Positions 1-10,975 of a DNA stretch of 64,000 nt are shown piece after piece. Source of the stretch: Strobilurus pachycystidiatus. Taxonomy: Eukaryota > Basidiomycota > Agaricomycetes > Agaricales > Physalacriaceae. The position numbers and the translations under genes are program-made. The notes beneath the pieces are model-generated. The model saw only the letters and a list, made by a program, of their open reading frames with translations. It ran no database searches and had not been told where the DNA came from. The stretch is taken from assembly GCA_019915135.1 (NCBI GenBank), contig JAHLMK010000024.1:372001-436000 (forward strand), in the 5' to 3' direction. Position 1 is the first letter of the stretch. The number at the start of each line of letters is the position of its first letter.

Positions 1-3000
1 ACATCGTCGATGGCTCGTCCAACAAAGTCGTCGCGCTTGTGCAGGCGCTGGTCAACGAGAAGGAAGATATCGAGGAGTTGGACGAAACCTTCTCTTGCCT
101 GATATTTGTGCAAAGGCGTGACGTGGTTGTTGCCCTTGCAGAGCTTCTCAAGCGTCATCCTGTTACCAAAATGGCTTTCAGTGTCGGAGGGCTTGTCGGT
201 ACCTCGGATAGCGGCTCGCGCCATTCCTTCTTAGATCTGACGCGGAAACTTCTTCCTCATTCTCAAGAGGAGACGCTGTCAGCCTTCAGGCTGGGAGAGA
301 AGAACCTTCTGATTGCAACTTCGGTTGCAGAGGAGGGCATCGACGTCCAGGCTTGCGGATGCGTTATTCGGTGGGATGTCCCTCAAAACATGGTTTCCTG
401 GTTGCAGAGCCGAGGTCGAGCACGACGGAAACGGAGCACCTTCCTTGTCATGTACCCGGAAGGGAGTGGATTCGAGGATGAGATAACAAAATGGGAGCGG
501 AAGGCAGAAGAGATAGAGCGATTGGCCAACGAGGAAGAGAGACTCCAGTTCGTTCCTGATCCAGACACCGGGGAGGTTTTAGAGTACCGCGAACCAACTA
601 CAGGGTACTCGTCCTTTTTCATCAATATCCTTTCTTTCTGACAGTCTTTCAGTGCTCTCTTGACCTTGGATTCTGCAATCCAACATCTGAACCATTTTGT
701 GGCCGTGCACCCCCACGCTGCACATCATCCCGAGTTCAAACCTCTCTATGAGCTTGATCCTCCTGACTTGCCCATCGGATGGCACTCTCTAGAAGACAGG
801 TCACTCATCGGAAATGAGCCGTATCAGGGCCCATGGGGAGCGACTGTGCTTCTCCCAAAATTCCTTCCTACAGAGCTGCGAACACACTCGACTGGGGTAG
901 AGCACATGACGAAGACCTCTGCTCAGAGACATGTTGCGTTCAAAGCGTACCTTCGAATGCACGAGGTGGGCTTGCTCGATGACAGGCTCCTCCCTCTCTT
1001 CTTCCGCGACGAGGAAATTGAGAATCTGTCCAAGGAGGTGGCAAAGCGCGTATCACTCGTTAAAGTGGCGCCACAGATGAACGCATGGCTACCGGCACAC
1101 GAGGACGATGCTTGGTATCGGTGCCAGGTCCACATTGGATCGTTGCCTCCCCTCATCATGTTCACCAGACGGCCCTGCCCCTCAGCGTGGCTTCAGCCTG
1201 GAGGACCCCCTCTTCTGTATGTGCCGCGCGAAGGTGCAATCACGACGGTTGTACACGACCTCGGCCGCGTGGACATCGGCGATGCTGAAATCGAAAAGGC
1301 ACGCCAGTATACTCGACGCTTGTTTTGGAGTGTTCATGGATGTCGGATGAAATGGGACAGCCTTGATTTCTCATATCTCTTCCTCCCCACTGTGGCGGAC
1401 GACGCATGGCAGGAGCGGAGGAAGTGGAGAGAAGATGGTCAATGTCAAGACACTATAGACGCGGCATTCTACGACGCGGACGCAACAGACTTCGCTAAGC
1501 AATTCTGGTATCCTGATGACATCACCCTCGTATCAAACCGCTTTGCTCGAGGGAAAGCCTACAAGTTCGTGTCATGGCAGTATCAGTATGATCCCATCAC
1601 GGAGGACCAATTTGAGGATCTTCAAAAGCGATATGCCCGCTTTGAGGACCTTGAAAGTATCGATGAGATATCATATCCTCTAATTCTGGCCGAGTCCCTT
1701 CCCTCGCGTACCAATCTTCTGTTACCCTTCAAACCATCGCCCGACCACGGGCCGCTACAACCACCGAGACAATTCCTCCTCCTTCCCGAACATGCGGCTG
1801 TTACGATGATCTCCCCAGTAGAGGCACAATATGTCTATCTACTCCCTTCGCTGATGCGTGCCCTTGGGATTTCCCTGACCACACAATCTCTGCTCGATGA
1901 ACTTTTCACTGTGGCGTCACCTCTATACGACATCCCTCCATCCCTGTTATCTGTAGCCATCACAGCTCCTACGTCGCAAGAACCGTACAATTACCAACGT
2001 CTAGAAACACTCGGAGATACCGTGTTAAAGTATCTCGTCAGCGTACAACTTCTGGCCGAATTTCCGTTATGGCATGAAGGCTACCTCTCCAAGAGGAAAG
2101 ATCATGCGGTGTCTAATGTGCGGCTTGCCAACGAAAACCTGGATCGTGGAATGTTCAAATGGATTATCAGAGGTGCGTTTCTTCGTGATTCATCTTCAGT
2201 TTGTCTAACAATCTACAGATCGATTGTTGGGCAAAAAGTGGAAGCCTGATTATCAGGTGGTCCCGAAGTTAGCGACGGAGCCTCCTACCCCCAAGCCTGA
2301 TGAAACCGCAACGGCTGAGACTAACACACCCGAATTATCCAAAGCGGATCGCAAGCTCAAGCGCCAGAAAAAAGTCGCGGGAGAGTTGTCAACTAAAGGT
2401 GTGGTAACCACGATACTGAATAAGCATCTTGCTCACAAATTATATTAGTGCTCGCAGACGTCGTCGAATCTACCATCGGAGCCGCATATTACCATGGAGG
2501 AATGGATCTCGGATACGAATGTATCAAATTCTTCGACCTTGGCCTCACCTGGCATCCCATTCCAGAACGTATATCGGCCATGCTTGCACGCGTGGCGTCG
2601 GTTGAAGCAGAGGCCCGCATCGACTTCCCCGAAACAATCATCGCCAACGTCGAGTCAATGCTAGGTTACACTTTCAGACACAAGCTCATCCTCCTTGAGG
2701 CACTGACCCATGCGAGTCACCAGCAAGATTTTGGGACAACATCATATGAGCGCATGGAGTTTCTGGGAGACGCCGTAATGGACATGATCGTCACCGACTA
2801 CCTGTATCGTGCAGAGGGAAAGGACTATAGTCCTGGCCATATGCACCTTCGGAAGTCTGCTGTTGTCAACGGGCACATCCTCGCGTACTTCTGTCTGCGC
2901 TGCCAACTCCAGGTGGAGTCATTTATGCCTCGGCCCTCTACACCTGGTCCTTCTGCAACAATCGACCTGGAGCGCGAAGAAAGCACTGTCTATCTCTGGA

Positions 3001-3530
3001 AATGTCTGCTGCACTCGAGCTCCCGCGTTCTTGAACAACAAAAGATCTCCTTTGATCTGTTTAATAAATTGCATCAAGAACTCGAGGATGCTCTGAACCA
3101 GGGGAAGATATATCCTTGGGCGGCTTTGACCAAGTTGCAGGCGCCAAAGTTCCTGAGCGACATGATGGAGAGTCTTCTAGGCGCCGTCTATCTGGACTCG
3201 GGTGGAGACTTAGATGTCGTACGGGCGGTGATGCGTGTCCTTGGGATTCTGCCCTTGCTGGAGCGTATCGTCAAGGACGACGTCGATGTTTTGCACCCTG
3301 TGTCCAGACTCTGTGTGTGGGCGTCACGAAATCAGAAGAAGGTAGAATACACGTACGAAAAGTCGAAGGGAAACATCACTGGCGTCATCAAATTGAACGG
3401 TGAAGTATTGGAAGAGGCCAAAGTGACGGATGTTTACCGCAGCAAGCGGACTGAGCTCGAAGTTAAATTCGCGGCCGCAGAGGAAGCGATTAGGTGTCTG
3501 GACGTTACCTATACGGGTCCCCGAAGCTAG
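1..3530 (+). CDS. Dicer-like ribonuclease III, 5'-partial
   Basis: Cleaves double-stranded RNA into small RNAs for RNA silencing. The gene enters from the left edge already inside the second helicase lobe (39-620; motifs ATSVAEEGIDVQ and SRGRARR). After an intron near 606-658 comes a Dicer dimerisation-type region (about 660-1000), then a long linker where any PAZ-like fold would lie but none is recognisable. RNase IIIa follows (YQRLETLGDTVLKY near 1995; second signature LADVVESTIGAAYY near 2450, after introns near 2171-2220 and 2398-2447). RNase IIIb has YERMEFLGDAVMD near 2745 and LSDMMESLLGAVYLD near 3155. A short dsRBD-like tail ends at the stop at 3528. The acidic catalytic residues of both RNase III domains are present, so this looks functional. 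The N-terminal DExD lobe lies outside the window. Confidence 0.95.
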
Positions 3531-3831
3531 AGGCTATCAGTTAACTATCGTTGCATGAATACGTGATGAGCATTTTGGATACTCGGGGCCGTGTTTTTCT
3601 ACTCAGTACGCGTTTCATTTCGAGCCTCTCGACTGAAAACATTGGGATGCATGTCGTATCCGTCGTGCAGTCTCTTAGTTTTGCACACGTAACGGCGCGC
3701 TCAGATGAATCAAGCTTGAACGAAGCGACTGTTTTACACGTGTTTCAGAGACAATCAAATACAGAAGCTATAACACTGTGAACCCACTGCATAATAGAAC
3801 TTGGATCCCCATGGCCGTTCCCTTCGTCCTT

Positions 3832-4818
3832 CTACCTCCACGGTAGTTCTCCGACACATTGCTTGATCTGTTTCAACGTCGTAAGACGATCGTAATTCGC
3901 CGATCCACAATCCGTATTCGGGCATTTTGCCGCCCAGCAAGCCTCTGCCTCCTTCCACTCCATCACGCCTAGTCCCACGTTTCCCCCAACCCCTTGCACC
4001 GCGTCCCCGCTTATTGTGTCACCTAGTGGTCGCCTATCAATCTCCACCAACATCGCCTCCTTGAGGTCCTTCCAGGACTGGTTGTTCAACCGTGCGTTCG
4101 TGCACCGTGCACACGCGTACGCGTCGTTGTTCCCTGCCGAGAAACGGTGCACGTCGTTTATGAGAATCATGAACGTGTCCACGCGCGCCTTACGCGTCCG
4201 CATCAGTCGCATGAGGTCCTTTGAGGACAGTCGACCGAGGATGTGTGGTGGGGAGGCGAGAAGGTCGGTCTGCAGGGTGAACCGTGCTGCGGTTTCTTTC
4301 TCTTCCTCCCAGTCAAACTGGGAAGACAGAGCGTAGACTCGTAGCGGATCGGCATATAGGAAGGCAGGTGCAAGAATCGCTAGGCGAATGACACTGATGG
4401 GGCCCGGCGCGTCCCAGTTCTCGGCAAGTGTCAAGACTTGCTCTATTTCGTCAAATGTCCATTGGCTGATGCGGGAGGCGAGCTCCTTTCCCGACAGAAG
4501 GAGAAGCAGCTTGGTGAGTGTGGATGATGGCTCGTATGTCGGAATCTCATCCTCGACATCTTCAAGTATTGGGCAAGATGCCTGCTCACACCCCAGTCGC
4601 CCTTCCGAGTCCGCACGTTTGCTACTTCGTTTCGGTTGGGGAAGCGTGAACATCGTCCGAAAGAACCCGGACGTTGTCCGGAGTGTGTAAGAATGGACAC
4701 GGTACAGAACCTCGTCTGAAGAGCGGAGCACCACGTCGGCTTTAGGAGAGCAGAATGATTCGTGGTACTTGGGGAGGGAGACAAGTACTTTGCGTGATGT
4801 GGGGGAGGGGGCAGCCAT
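3832..4818 (-). CDS. BTB/POZ domain protein
   Basis: The N-terminal third reads as a BTB/POZ fold (ADVVLRSSDEVLYRVHSYTL, then SGFFRTMF), a protein-interaction domain used in fungi as a Cul3 adaptor or regulator. The rest is helical with a Cys cluster (CARCTN) and no enzyme domain that I recognise. I chose the ATG at 4818, which starts MAAPSPTSRKVL, because it sits just before the BTB core; the frame stays open upstream to about 4872. Single exon of about 328 residues. It is tail-to-tail with the Dicer gene, 300 bp apart. BTB-only proteins of this kind form large poorly characterised families in Agaricomycetes, so the biological role is unknown. Confidence 0.75.
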   Translation of the reverse strand: MAAPSPTSRKVLVSLPKYHESFCSPKADVVLRSSDEVLYRVHSYTLRTTSGFFRTMFTLPQPKRSSKRADSEGRLGCEQASCPILEDVEDEIPTYEPSSTLTKLLLLLSGKELASRISQWTFDEIEQVLTLAENWDAPGPISVIRLAILAPAFLYADPLRVYALSSQFDWEEEKETAARFTLQTDLLASPPHILGRLSSKDLMRLMRTRKARVDTFMILINDVHRFSAGNNDAYACARCTNARLNNQSWKDLKEAMLVEIDRRPLGDTISGDAVQGVGGNVGLGVMEWKEAEACWAAKCPNTDCGSANYDRLTTLKQIKQCVGELPWR

Positions 4819-4872
4819 TAGAATTCTATAGGCTAACCCGCCTTCATCTGCGACATATAATCTGTCCCACAC

Positions 4873-5439
4873 GTGTAGCGCATCGTGTCCCAGGGTCCAA
4901 GGCGAGGCATGGCGGAGGGGTAGACTGCTGCGCCAGGCTACAATAACATGTTTTCTGGGTGGGGTCGGGTTTCCATATGACTGAGTTTTGACATGCTCGA
5001 TAGCGAAGGGAGCCGCTGAGGTGCCTCTTTTGGGAGGTTGTTGCCGTTCTGGTCCCTGGACTCAGCAAACCTCCACCTCGCATATTCCGACCCTGAAAAA
5101 AATGGCTTGGGGTTGTTTGGAAATCTTTCCAGTGGAAATCGACTTTCAGGTGCGTAAGTGGCAGTTCGACGCGTCGGTTATCGCGTTATGTAAATCACGG
5201 ATAGAGAAAGCAGCGGGCAACATGTAAGTAGACACGACCTTGAAGGCAAATTTAGTGAATACCACCGATATCATATCGATAAGGAGGCATTGCAACGTTG
5301 TCGCCATGCCACATTGGCAGTAAGCACGTCCACCGCGAACAGGCTTCGGATGTTTGGGCTCCGCGTCTTACATTGAAACCGTCAGTGATCGTGCATTCAT
5401 GAATAACAATACATTATGATACTTGGAATCCTCCTTGGC
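4873..5439. other. Intergenic region, no gene seen
   Basis: About 570 bp between the divergent-side promoter of the BTB gene and the 3' end of the LCL3-type gene. Short open frames here have no recognisable domain. It probably holds the BTB promoter. Confidence 0.5.
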
Positions 5440-6602
5440 TTATTTGGTCCATAAACGAGTGAACCATGATCGTGGTAGAATCTTCCCCTTCACTGCCGAG
5501 GTGACCTTGACCGCTGAGGCAGCCTTGGGCTTTATAGAAGCGTCAGCCTCCAGAGCAGCGTGTCGGCGCTTATACTCCGCAGGTGACTCTCCTTTCAGCC
5601 CGTTTTGCCACATACCGCGCCGCGCAACCCTGTGTGTGTTATATGAGGACAGGATTCATCGCAATTCGAAGGAGCGGGCATACTTTGCTTCTGCCTCGAC
5701 GCGGAGAAACTCCTCCTTCCCCCATTTGCCGTACTCTGTGCTTGTTAGACGCGTAATTTGAATTTGAGCGAGTACGCACCTGCCCCGGATTGCTCGTAGG
5801 TGGTGACCCACCCTGCCTTGAGCATCTCGATCGACAAAGACTTCCCCGAGAAGAAGAGTCCAGGTAATATACGCGGCGGAAGGACGACCAATGAGACGAT
5901 ACGGGAGTACTGATCACGTCGCAGGAGCTGAACGTATAACGTCTGGCCGAGAATCTTGTTCTTCAGCCAGCTTAATGCCTCTTCTGAGTAGGGTTGCGCG
6001 GGCCGACCAAAATGAGCGGCCTGAGGGGGATGGTGAGGTGAATAAAGGGACGAATGAGTGTGAATGAACCTCGGGGGCATCGACGCCAGCGATGCGGATA
6101 TGAAGCGTCTGGTCCTTGAGGTCTGCATGTGGTCAGCGATCAGCACACGAATGCTAGTACGATGCGTGGCGGACCCTTCGTGGCTGTTGGCACGCGCCGG
6201 AACTTGAGAGGCCATCGCCAGCCAAAGCCTGGTGTATGGTACAGTCTACAATGGTGGTGGCGATGAGCGTGATGGCCTTGAGGCATGCTCGCGGATTGCT
6301 CACCGGAAATTATCAGCATCCCCTACGCTTTGGCTTCGTCATTGACTTCATCGGCCATGAATGCAGGCTGCACACCTTGTCACGACGCCTCTCACCCATC
6401 GCCGTTTGGCTAGCATCGCTGGGGTGACATATTCGCTGCTGGGGACTCGGCGGAAATATCGCGTGTACAGGCGTCGCCCGCTAACAGTCGTCACCGCACC
6501 GATGGCAAAGGCAGATACAGCAAGTAACTCGGTCGGACGGTCCTTGTACTGGGCTTTGACGTTGCTGCCAACGGTCTTGAGAATGTCGTTGACGGTCTGC
6601 AT
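5440..6602 (-). CDS. LCL3: LCL3-type membrane SNase-like endonuclease
   Basis: Putative membrane-anchored thermonuclease-fold nuclease of the fungal LCL3 family. From the start at 6602 (MQTVNDILK) there is one hydrophobic segment ([17 protein letters not shown]), then the family signature [17 protein letters not shown] built across three exons, then [18 protein letters not shown] and ALSWLKN, and a C-terminal [16 protein letters not shown] tail ending at 5440. The middle signature lies on a 24-nt micro-exon (6304-6327) with GT-AG introns of about 48 and 58 bp on either side. Further introns lie near 6010-6120 and 5630-5690. The gene is about 135 bp from the 3' end of the PheRS gene on the same strand. 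Function is by family only; the yeast member is poorly understood. Confidence 0.85.
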
Positions 6603-6737
6603 TGACAAGGGAAACGCGTCCCAAACGGGAATTCCATCATTTTCGGCCCCACAGTACACCTGTAGTTGGCAAAATATCAGAAGTATTTCTCTTCTACTTA
6701 CACACGCACACTATATACAAATAATATGCTAAATACT

Positions 6738-8783
6738 CTAGAACAGCACGGCCGGCGAATTCTCTACTTGGTCAATTGGCACCTTGTGTCCTACAAGCGA
6801 TCTGATATTGTTGATACCATAACTGTAAGGTTGATAAGCATATAGGTCGTAGCTACATATTGGATATCAGTACGCACCGAATCATCGTCGGTCGCTCGAG
6901 ACCCACGCCCCAACCATGGACACAGACATCCTTGGGGAAGCCCATGGGTTCCAACATCTCTGGACGGAACATCCCGCTGTTCCCAACCTCGACCCACTTG
7001 TCCAGCATGGGGTGGAAGGCGAAGATCTCGAGTGAGGGCTACATTGCAATTAGCGTTGATATCGTGCGATGATATAAGAACAAAAAAGATACCTCTGTGT
7101 ATGGGTTGTACGCAGGCTTGAAGCGGACCTTTTCGATACCCATCTTGTTGAAGAAGACGCGCATGAAGCCTAGCAGGAGGTCAATATCATTCTCAGCAAG
7201 AGTCTGAATCTCGTTACCAATAAGGTCAGCCAGTGTTAGATTTCGGTCCGCAACGACACCTTCCACTTGATGGAATTCCGCCAAATGTGTCGCGTCCATG
7301 GTCTCATTTCGGAAGACCCGGTCGATACTGAAGAGCTTCGCTGGCGTGAAGCCATCGTCAGTCTTCCCATGCTCTGTTGAAGCTTTGGCACCATGCGTGT
7401 ACTCGTCCTCGTCACCATCGACCTTCTCTCCTCGGCACTTGGCCGCAAGTTTATAAAGCATGTGGGCTGATGATGCAGTTGTGTGAGTGCGTAGTAGAAG
7501 CTTTGACGATTCCTCATGCGACCAGGGTGCGCGATAACCCGTTGACCCAAAACCTCCGTGCTCGTGGACAGTCGAAACTCGGTCATAGTAGGCTTTCTCG
7601 GGAGGGAGAGAATGAGGAGGATCTGCGCGAATGTGAGCTCCTGGTCATGGATGGACGCGACTGACGAACCAGAGATGTAGAAAGTGTCTTGTAGTTCTCG
7701 AGCAGGATGCTGTTGAGGCACGAACAAGGCATCGAAGCACCAGAATCCAGACTCGACGTAAGATTGTGTAGGCATCTCAGCGAAACTGTGTTGGGGTAAG
7801 AACAGTAGGCACAACGACAGGAAGATCGTACCCCATCTCCAAGAAGATACTCCGTATCTCCTCGCGCACCTTCAGCAACATGTGTAATGCACCGCCGCTT
7901 GTGGGAATACCCTCTGCCTCGAAGTTGTACTTCTTGAATTTTGATGTCTTCCATTTTCCACTAGATGATGGTCCACGTCAAATAGGTCAGTCGCCAATCC
8001 ATCCTTACTCACGATGTTAGCATCTCTGTTGTAAGATCGGTTTCTGGCTTGGCAGTAGAAGTCGTGAAGTCAGGACCCTTGTGCACAGAGAACCATTGTC
8101 CCTTCCTGGAACGTGTCAACAAAGGTCGTTGGGACTTGGTAGATGCAAGACGGACTTCTGAACAACGAGCTTCCGTTTCCGCAGATCGGCCAGAACTTTT
8201 TCTCCAGACTTGAGGGTCCCGGTTGATTCTATCTCTTTCAGATCTAGCTGTGTAGTGTCCTCTATCGTCGTAGCCTGTATTGATTGAACAAAGCGCATCC
8301 TGTACGCGAGTCATGCTAACGACGTACCGTCCTGACCATACCGTCACCCTCTTTGCCGATCCAGCCATTCTTGAAGGCCCGGCCTTGGCCTACTTTGGCG
8401 GTCTCATCCCCGACGAGCTTCTTCAGCGCCGCAGCCGGCACGGGGGCACCTTGTCCCTTTAGCGGCAGTGCATTCCACACCCGCGCTTCGTGCGATCCAT
8501 CCTTGACGATCAAAGCGCCCTCCGGAGTCAATGTGTGGGTGAAGACTTCATGGGTATCGTATTTTATCATCTAAAGTGCGTGTTGGAGCGTCAAGCGCGA
8601 CATTGAGAGATATATTCCGACCTCGCGACTGAGCAGTGAATTGAGAGCGCCAAGGACGGTGATCTGCTCATCGTTGGAGACAGCCGGGCCACTAGCGCCG
8701 GGCAGAACAAGCGTGCGTGTGTCCTTTATCGACGAGTGCGCATCAAGGGTATCGAGGACGAGCTGCTGCAGCGTTTCGGACAT
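6738..8783 (-). CDS. FRS2: Cytosolic phenylalanyl-tRNA synthetase alpha subunit
   Basis: Charges tRNA-Phe with phenylalanine as part of the alpha2-beta2 enzyme. The N-terminus ([16 protein letters not shown]) and the [11 protein letters not shown] and [14 protein letters not shown] blocks are the eukaryotic alpha-subunit tRNA-binding region (8783-8316). The class II catalytic part includes [24 protein letters not shown] near 7300, [10 protein letters not shown] near 7110, [15 protein letters not shown] near 6985 and [11 protein letters not shown] near 6900, and ends with [11 protein letters not shown] at the stop 6738-6740. At least five short introns break the gene (for example near 8570-8625, 7990-8020, 7470-7500, 7040-7092 and 6850-6880). 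It shares a 108-bp divergent promoter with PEX2. Confidence 0.93.
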
Positions 8784-8891
8784 GATGGTGATAAATTCAG
8801 ATTGACGCGAATGACTCGATTGACCGATACGATGAAACCCTAACCCAAGGTATGCGCTCGGTGCTCACGTAGCAAGTCGTCCTTCACCTCC
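8784..8891. promoter_or_regulatory. Bidirectional promoter, PheRS alpha / PEX2
   Basis: Only 108 bp separate the two divergent start codons at 8783 and 8892, so both genes must share this interval or have control elements inside the neighbouring gene. No clear TATA box is seen. Confidence 0.5.
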
Positions 8892-10362
8892 ATGTCGCCT
8901 TGGGAAGACGCCTGGAATGCCGCCCAGCCCCGTTTGACTGTCCTCAGAGACACACTGCGACCCAGCGCACACCCTGATGCGCCCATTACGCGCGTCGGCC
9001 AACTCGACGCCGAGCTACTCGACCAGGAACTCGTAGGCGTGCTGCAGGAGCCGTTGAACAAAGCACTAGTGCTCATAGATGTCAATTCGATGCCCTCTCG
9101 GATTTCGAAAAGACTCATTCTGCTTATTAGGCCTCATTCAAAGGCAAATTCGAGCCGGAGCTAACTCTTCTCATTTACGCGGCCATTTACAAACTGTCTA
9201 TATGGAACAGCGGCGCCAGCTACGGAGCTAAATTGCAGGACTTGCGATACACTGTTCCCTCGAAACACTCTCATGGTCCTCTGGCTCGTGCGTTCCGTGC
9301 CTACCACATCCCCTACGCGCTGATCGCGTCACGCAGCATCTGGCCTTCCCCGACGTATCCTTCTTGTACACGGTGCTCTCACCATACTCGTCCCGTATCT
9401 TCACTCTCGAATACGAGCACATTGTCTATCACACGCCTGGCCCGACGCACCCACGTCCGATCGCCGCCGCAAGGCTTGGGACCTTCTCATTTCATGCGAG
9501 TCATCACACACCCTTCTCAGCCTCGCAAGCTTCGTGGCATTTCTCTATAATGGCCGGTACGTGGCATGTTGTGCATGTTAAATCACACTGATCCCCGGCT
9601 AGCTTCCGGACGATTGCCGACCGGTTGCTCAACATGCAACTCATCCCATCCCGACCCCAAGTCCGCCGTGACGTCAGTTACGAGTTCATGAACAGGCAAA
9701 TGGTTTGGCATGCATTCACAGTCAGTTATCCTCTTGAAGAGAGAGAGTCTCTAGCTGACCGTGCTCAGGAATTCCTTCTGTTCCTTTTGCCGTTGATAAA
9801 CATGCGCAAGATGCGTCGCAGGCTGAACCGGATTGCATCGTCCATCTCGAGCTTACCGTCAAAGGTTCACTCGGCGCTGGACAAAGACGCGAACAGAACA
9901 AGTTCCGCGCCGAGGCCACAGACTTTGGGGAAATATCACGCGCTATCCGAAGATCAATGTGCGATCTGTGCCGAGAATGCCTCTTTCAACCTGAACATGG
10001 CTGACTCCTCAAACGTGTTTACCGCGCCCCAGGACATGGGTAGTGTGGTTGAAGACAGCTCTGATCCTCCTGCATATCCTATTTACACGCCCTACATGAC
10101 CTCTTGTGGCCACATATACTGCTACCATTGCATCGCAGAGCGCATGATGCGGTCAGCAGATGACGGAGAAGAGGAGAGATGGGAGTGTCTCCGCTGTAAC
10201 GTGGTAGTCAAAGAGGCAGACAGGTTCACAGTGGAGGTCGAGGATGCAGGCAGTGATTTTGGAGGGAGCCGCCTGAGCGACTATGAGTTCAGTAGCGATT
10301 TCGATATTGACACGACAGATCTTTCTGGCTCGATTGGCTCGTATACTGAGTCTGATTATTGA
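8892..10362 (+). CDS. PEX2: Peroxisome biogenesis RING protein PEX2
   Basis: Membrane E3 ubiquitin ligase of the peroxisomal import machinery, acting with PEX10 and PEX12 to ubiquitinate the PEX5 receptor. The N-terminal Pex2/Pex12 region includes LDAELLDQELVG and, after an intron near 9078-9127, FEPELTLLIYAAIYKLSIWNSGASYG. Hydrophobic segments follow (LVHGALTILVPYL, LLSLASFVAFLYNG). The C-terminal C3HC4 RING is visible as CAICAEN (near 9958), then TSCGHIYCYHCIAERM and CLRCNVVV (to about 10205). An acidic Ser/Asp tail ends at 10362. Introns near 9286-9334, 9555-9600 and 9720-9770 are short GT-AG type. The insert between the first two RING Cys pairs is longer than usual and may be a fungal extension. 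Confidence 0.9.
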
Positions 10363-10975
10363 GATTTACGGGTACACATGTAGAAAGCTGTTCAGTAGTA
10401 TTGACGTCTTGTGAGTCTTCGACGCTCACTGATCTATATTAGTTGTCTAAAGAGCTGAAGTCACAGTAGAAACACGATTGACCAGCGGTGGAGCTCGGGC
10501 GATGTATGCATGGCACACGAAAGAAAAGATCACCTGCGCTCCTATCCAGGGCTCGTGCGATGAAAGTGTATATTATCTTCAATCGGTAGGTCCCGTCCTC
10601 CCTCCTCTGTCATCCTCGGTGTTTCATATAGCAGTGGACATAGTGACCGGAGAGACCTCTGCAGAATGAGACGCGGACGCCCCAGGCCCTTATCGATTTG
10701 ATAACGAGTTATCTTCTGTACATGCGCAGTCTTTTTGACCTGTCCGTAACATGGTATGCTCTCGTGCCACTTCTGCTTAACTATCGCACTAGAACTCATG
10801 TCGGTCGTTTTAGCGTTTGACTATCTGTGCGTGAGTAAGTACAGAACGAATGGGACACGGCCAGAAATAATTATACGAGCGAGCAAATAAACAAGTACAG
10901 TAAGAGCACGATACATACAGCATAATGTAAGCAACTAGACCGAGCAAAGCTGAAGTTGGGGGAACGTTAGAAGAG
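10363..10975. other. Convergent intergenic region, no gene seen
   Basis: About 610 bp between the 3' ends of PEX2 and the Zip2/SHOC1-like gene. It contains A/T-rich stretches suited to transcript ends, but no domain-bearing frame. Confidence 0.5.
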
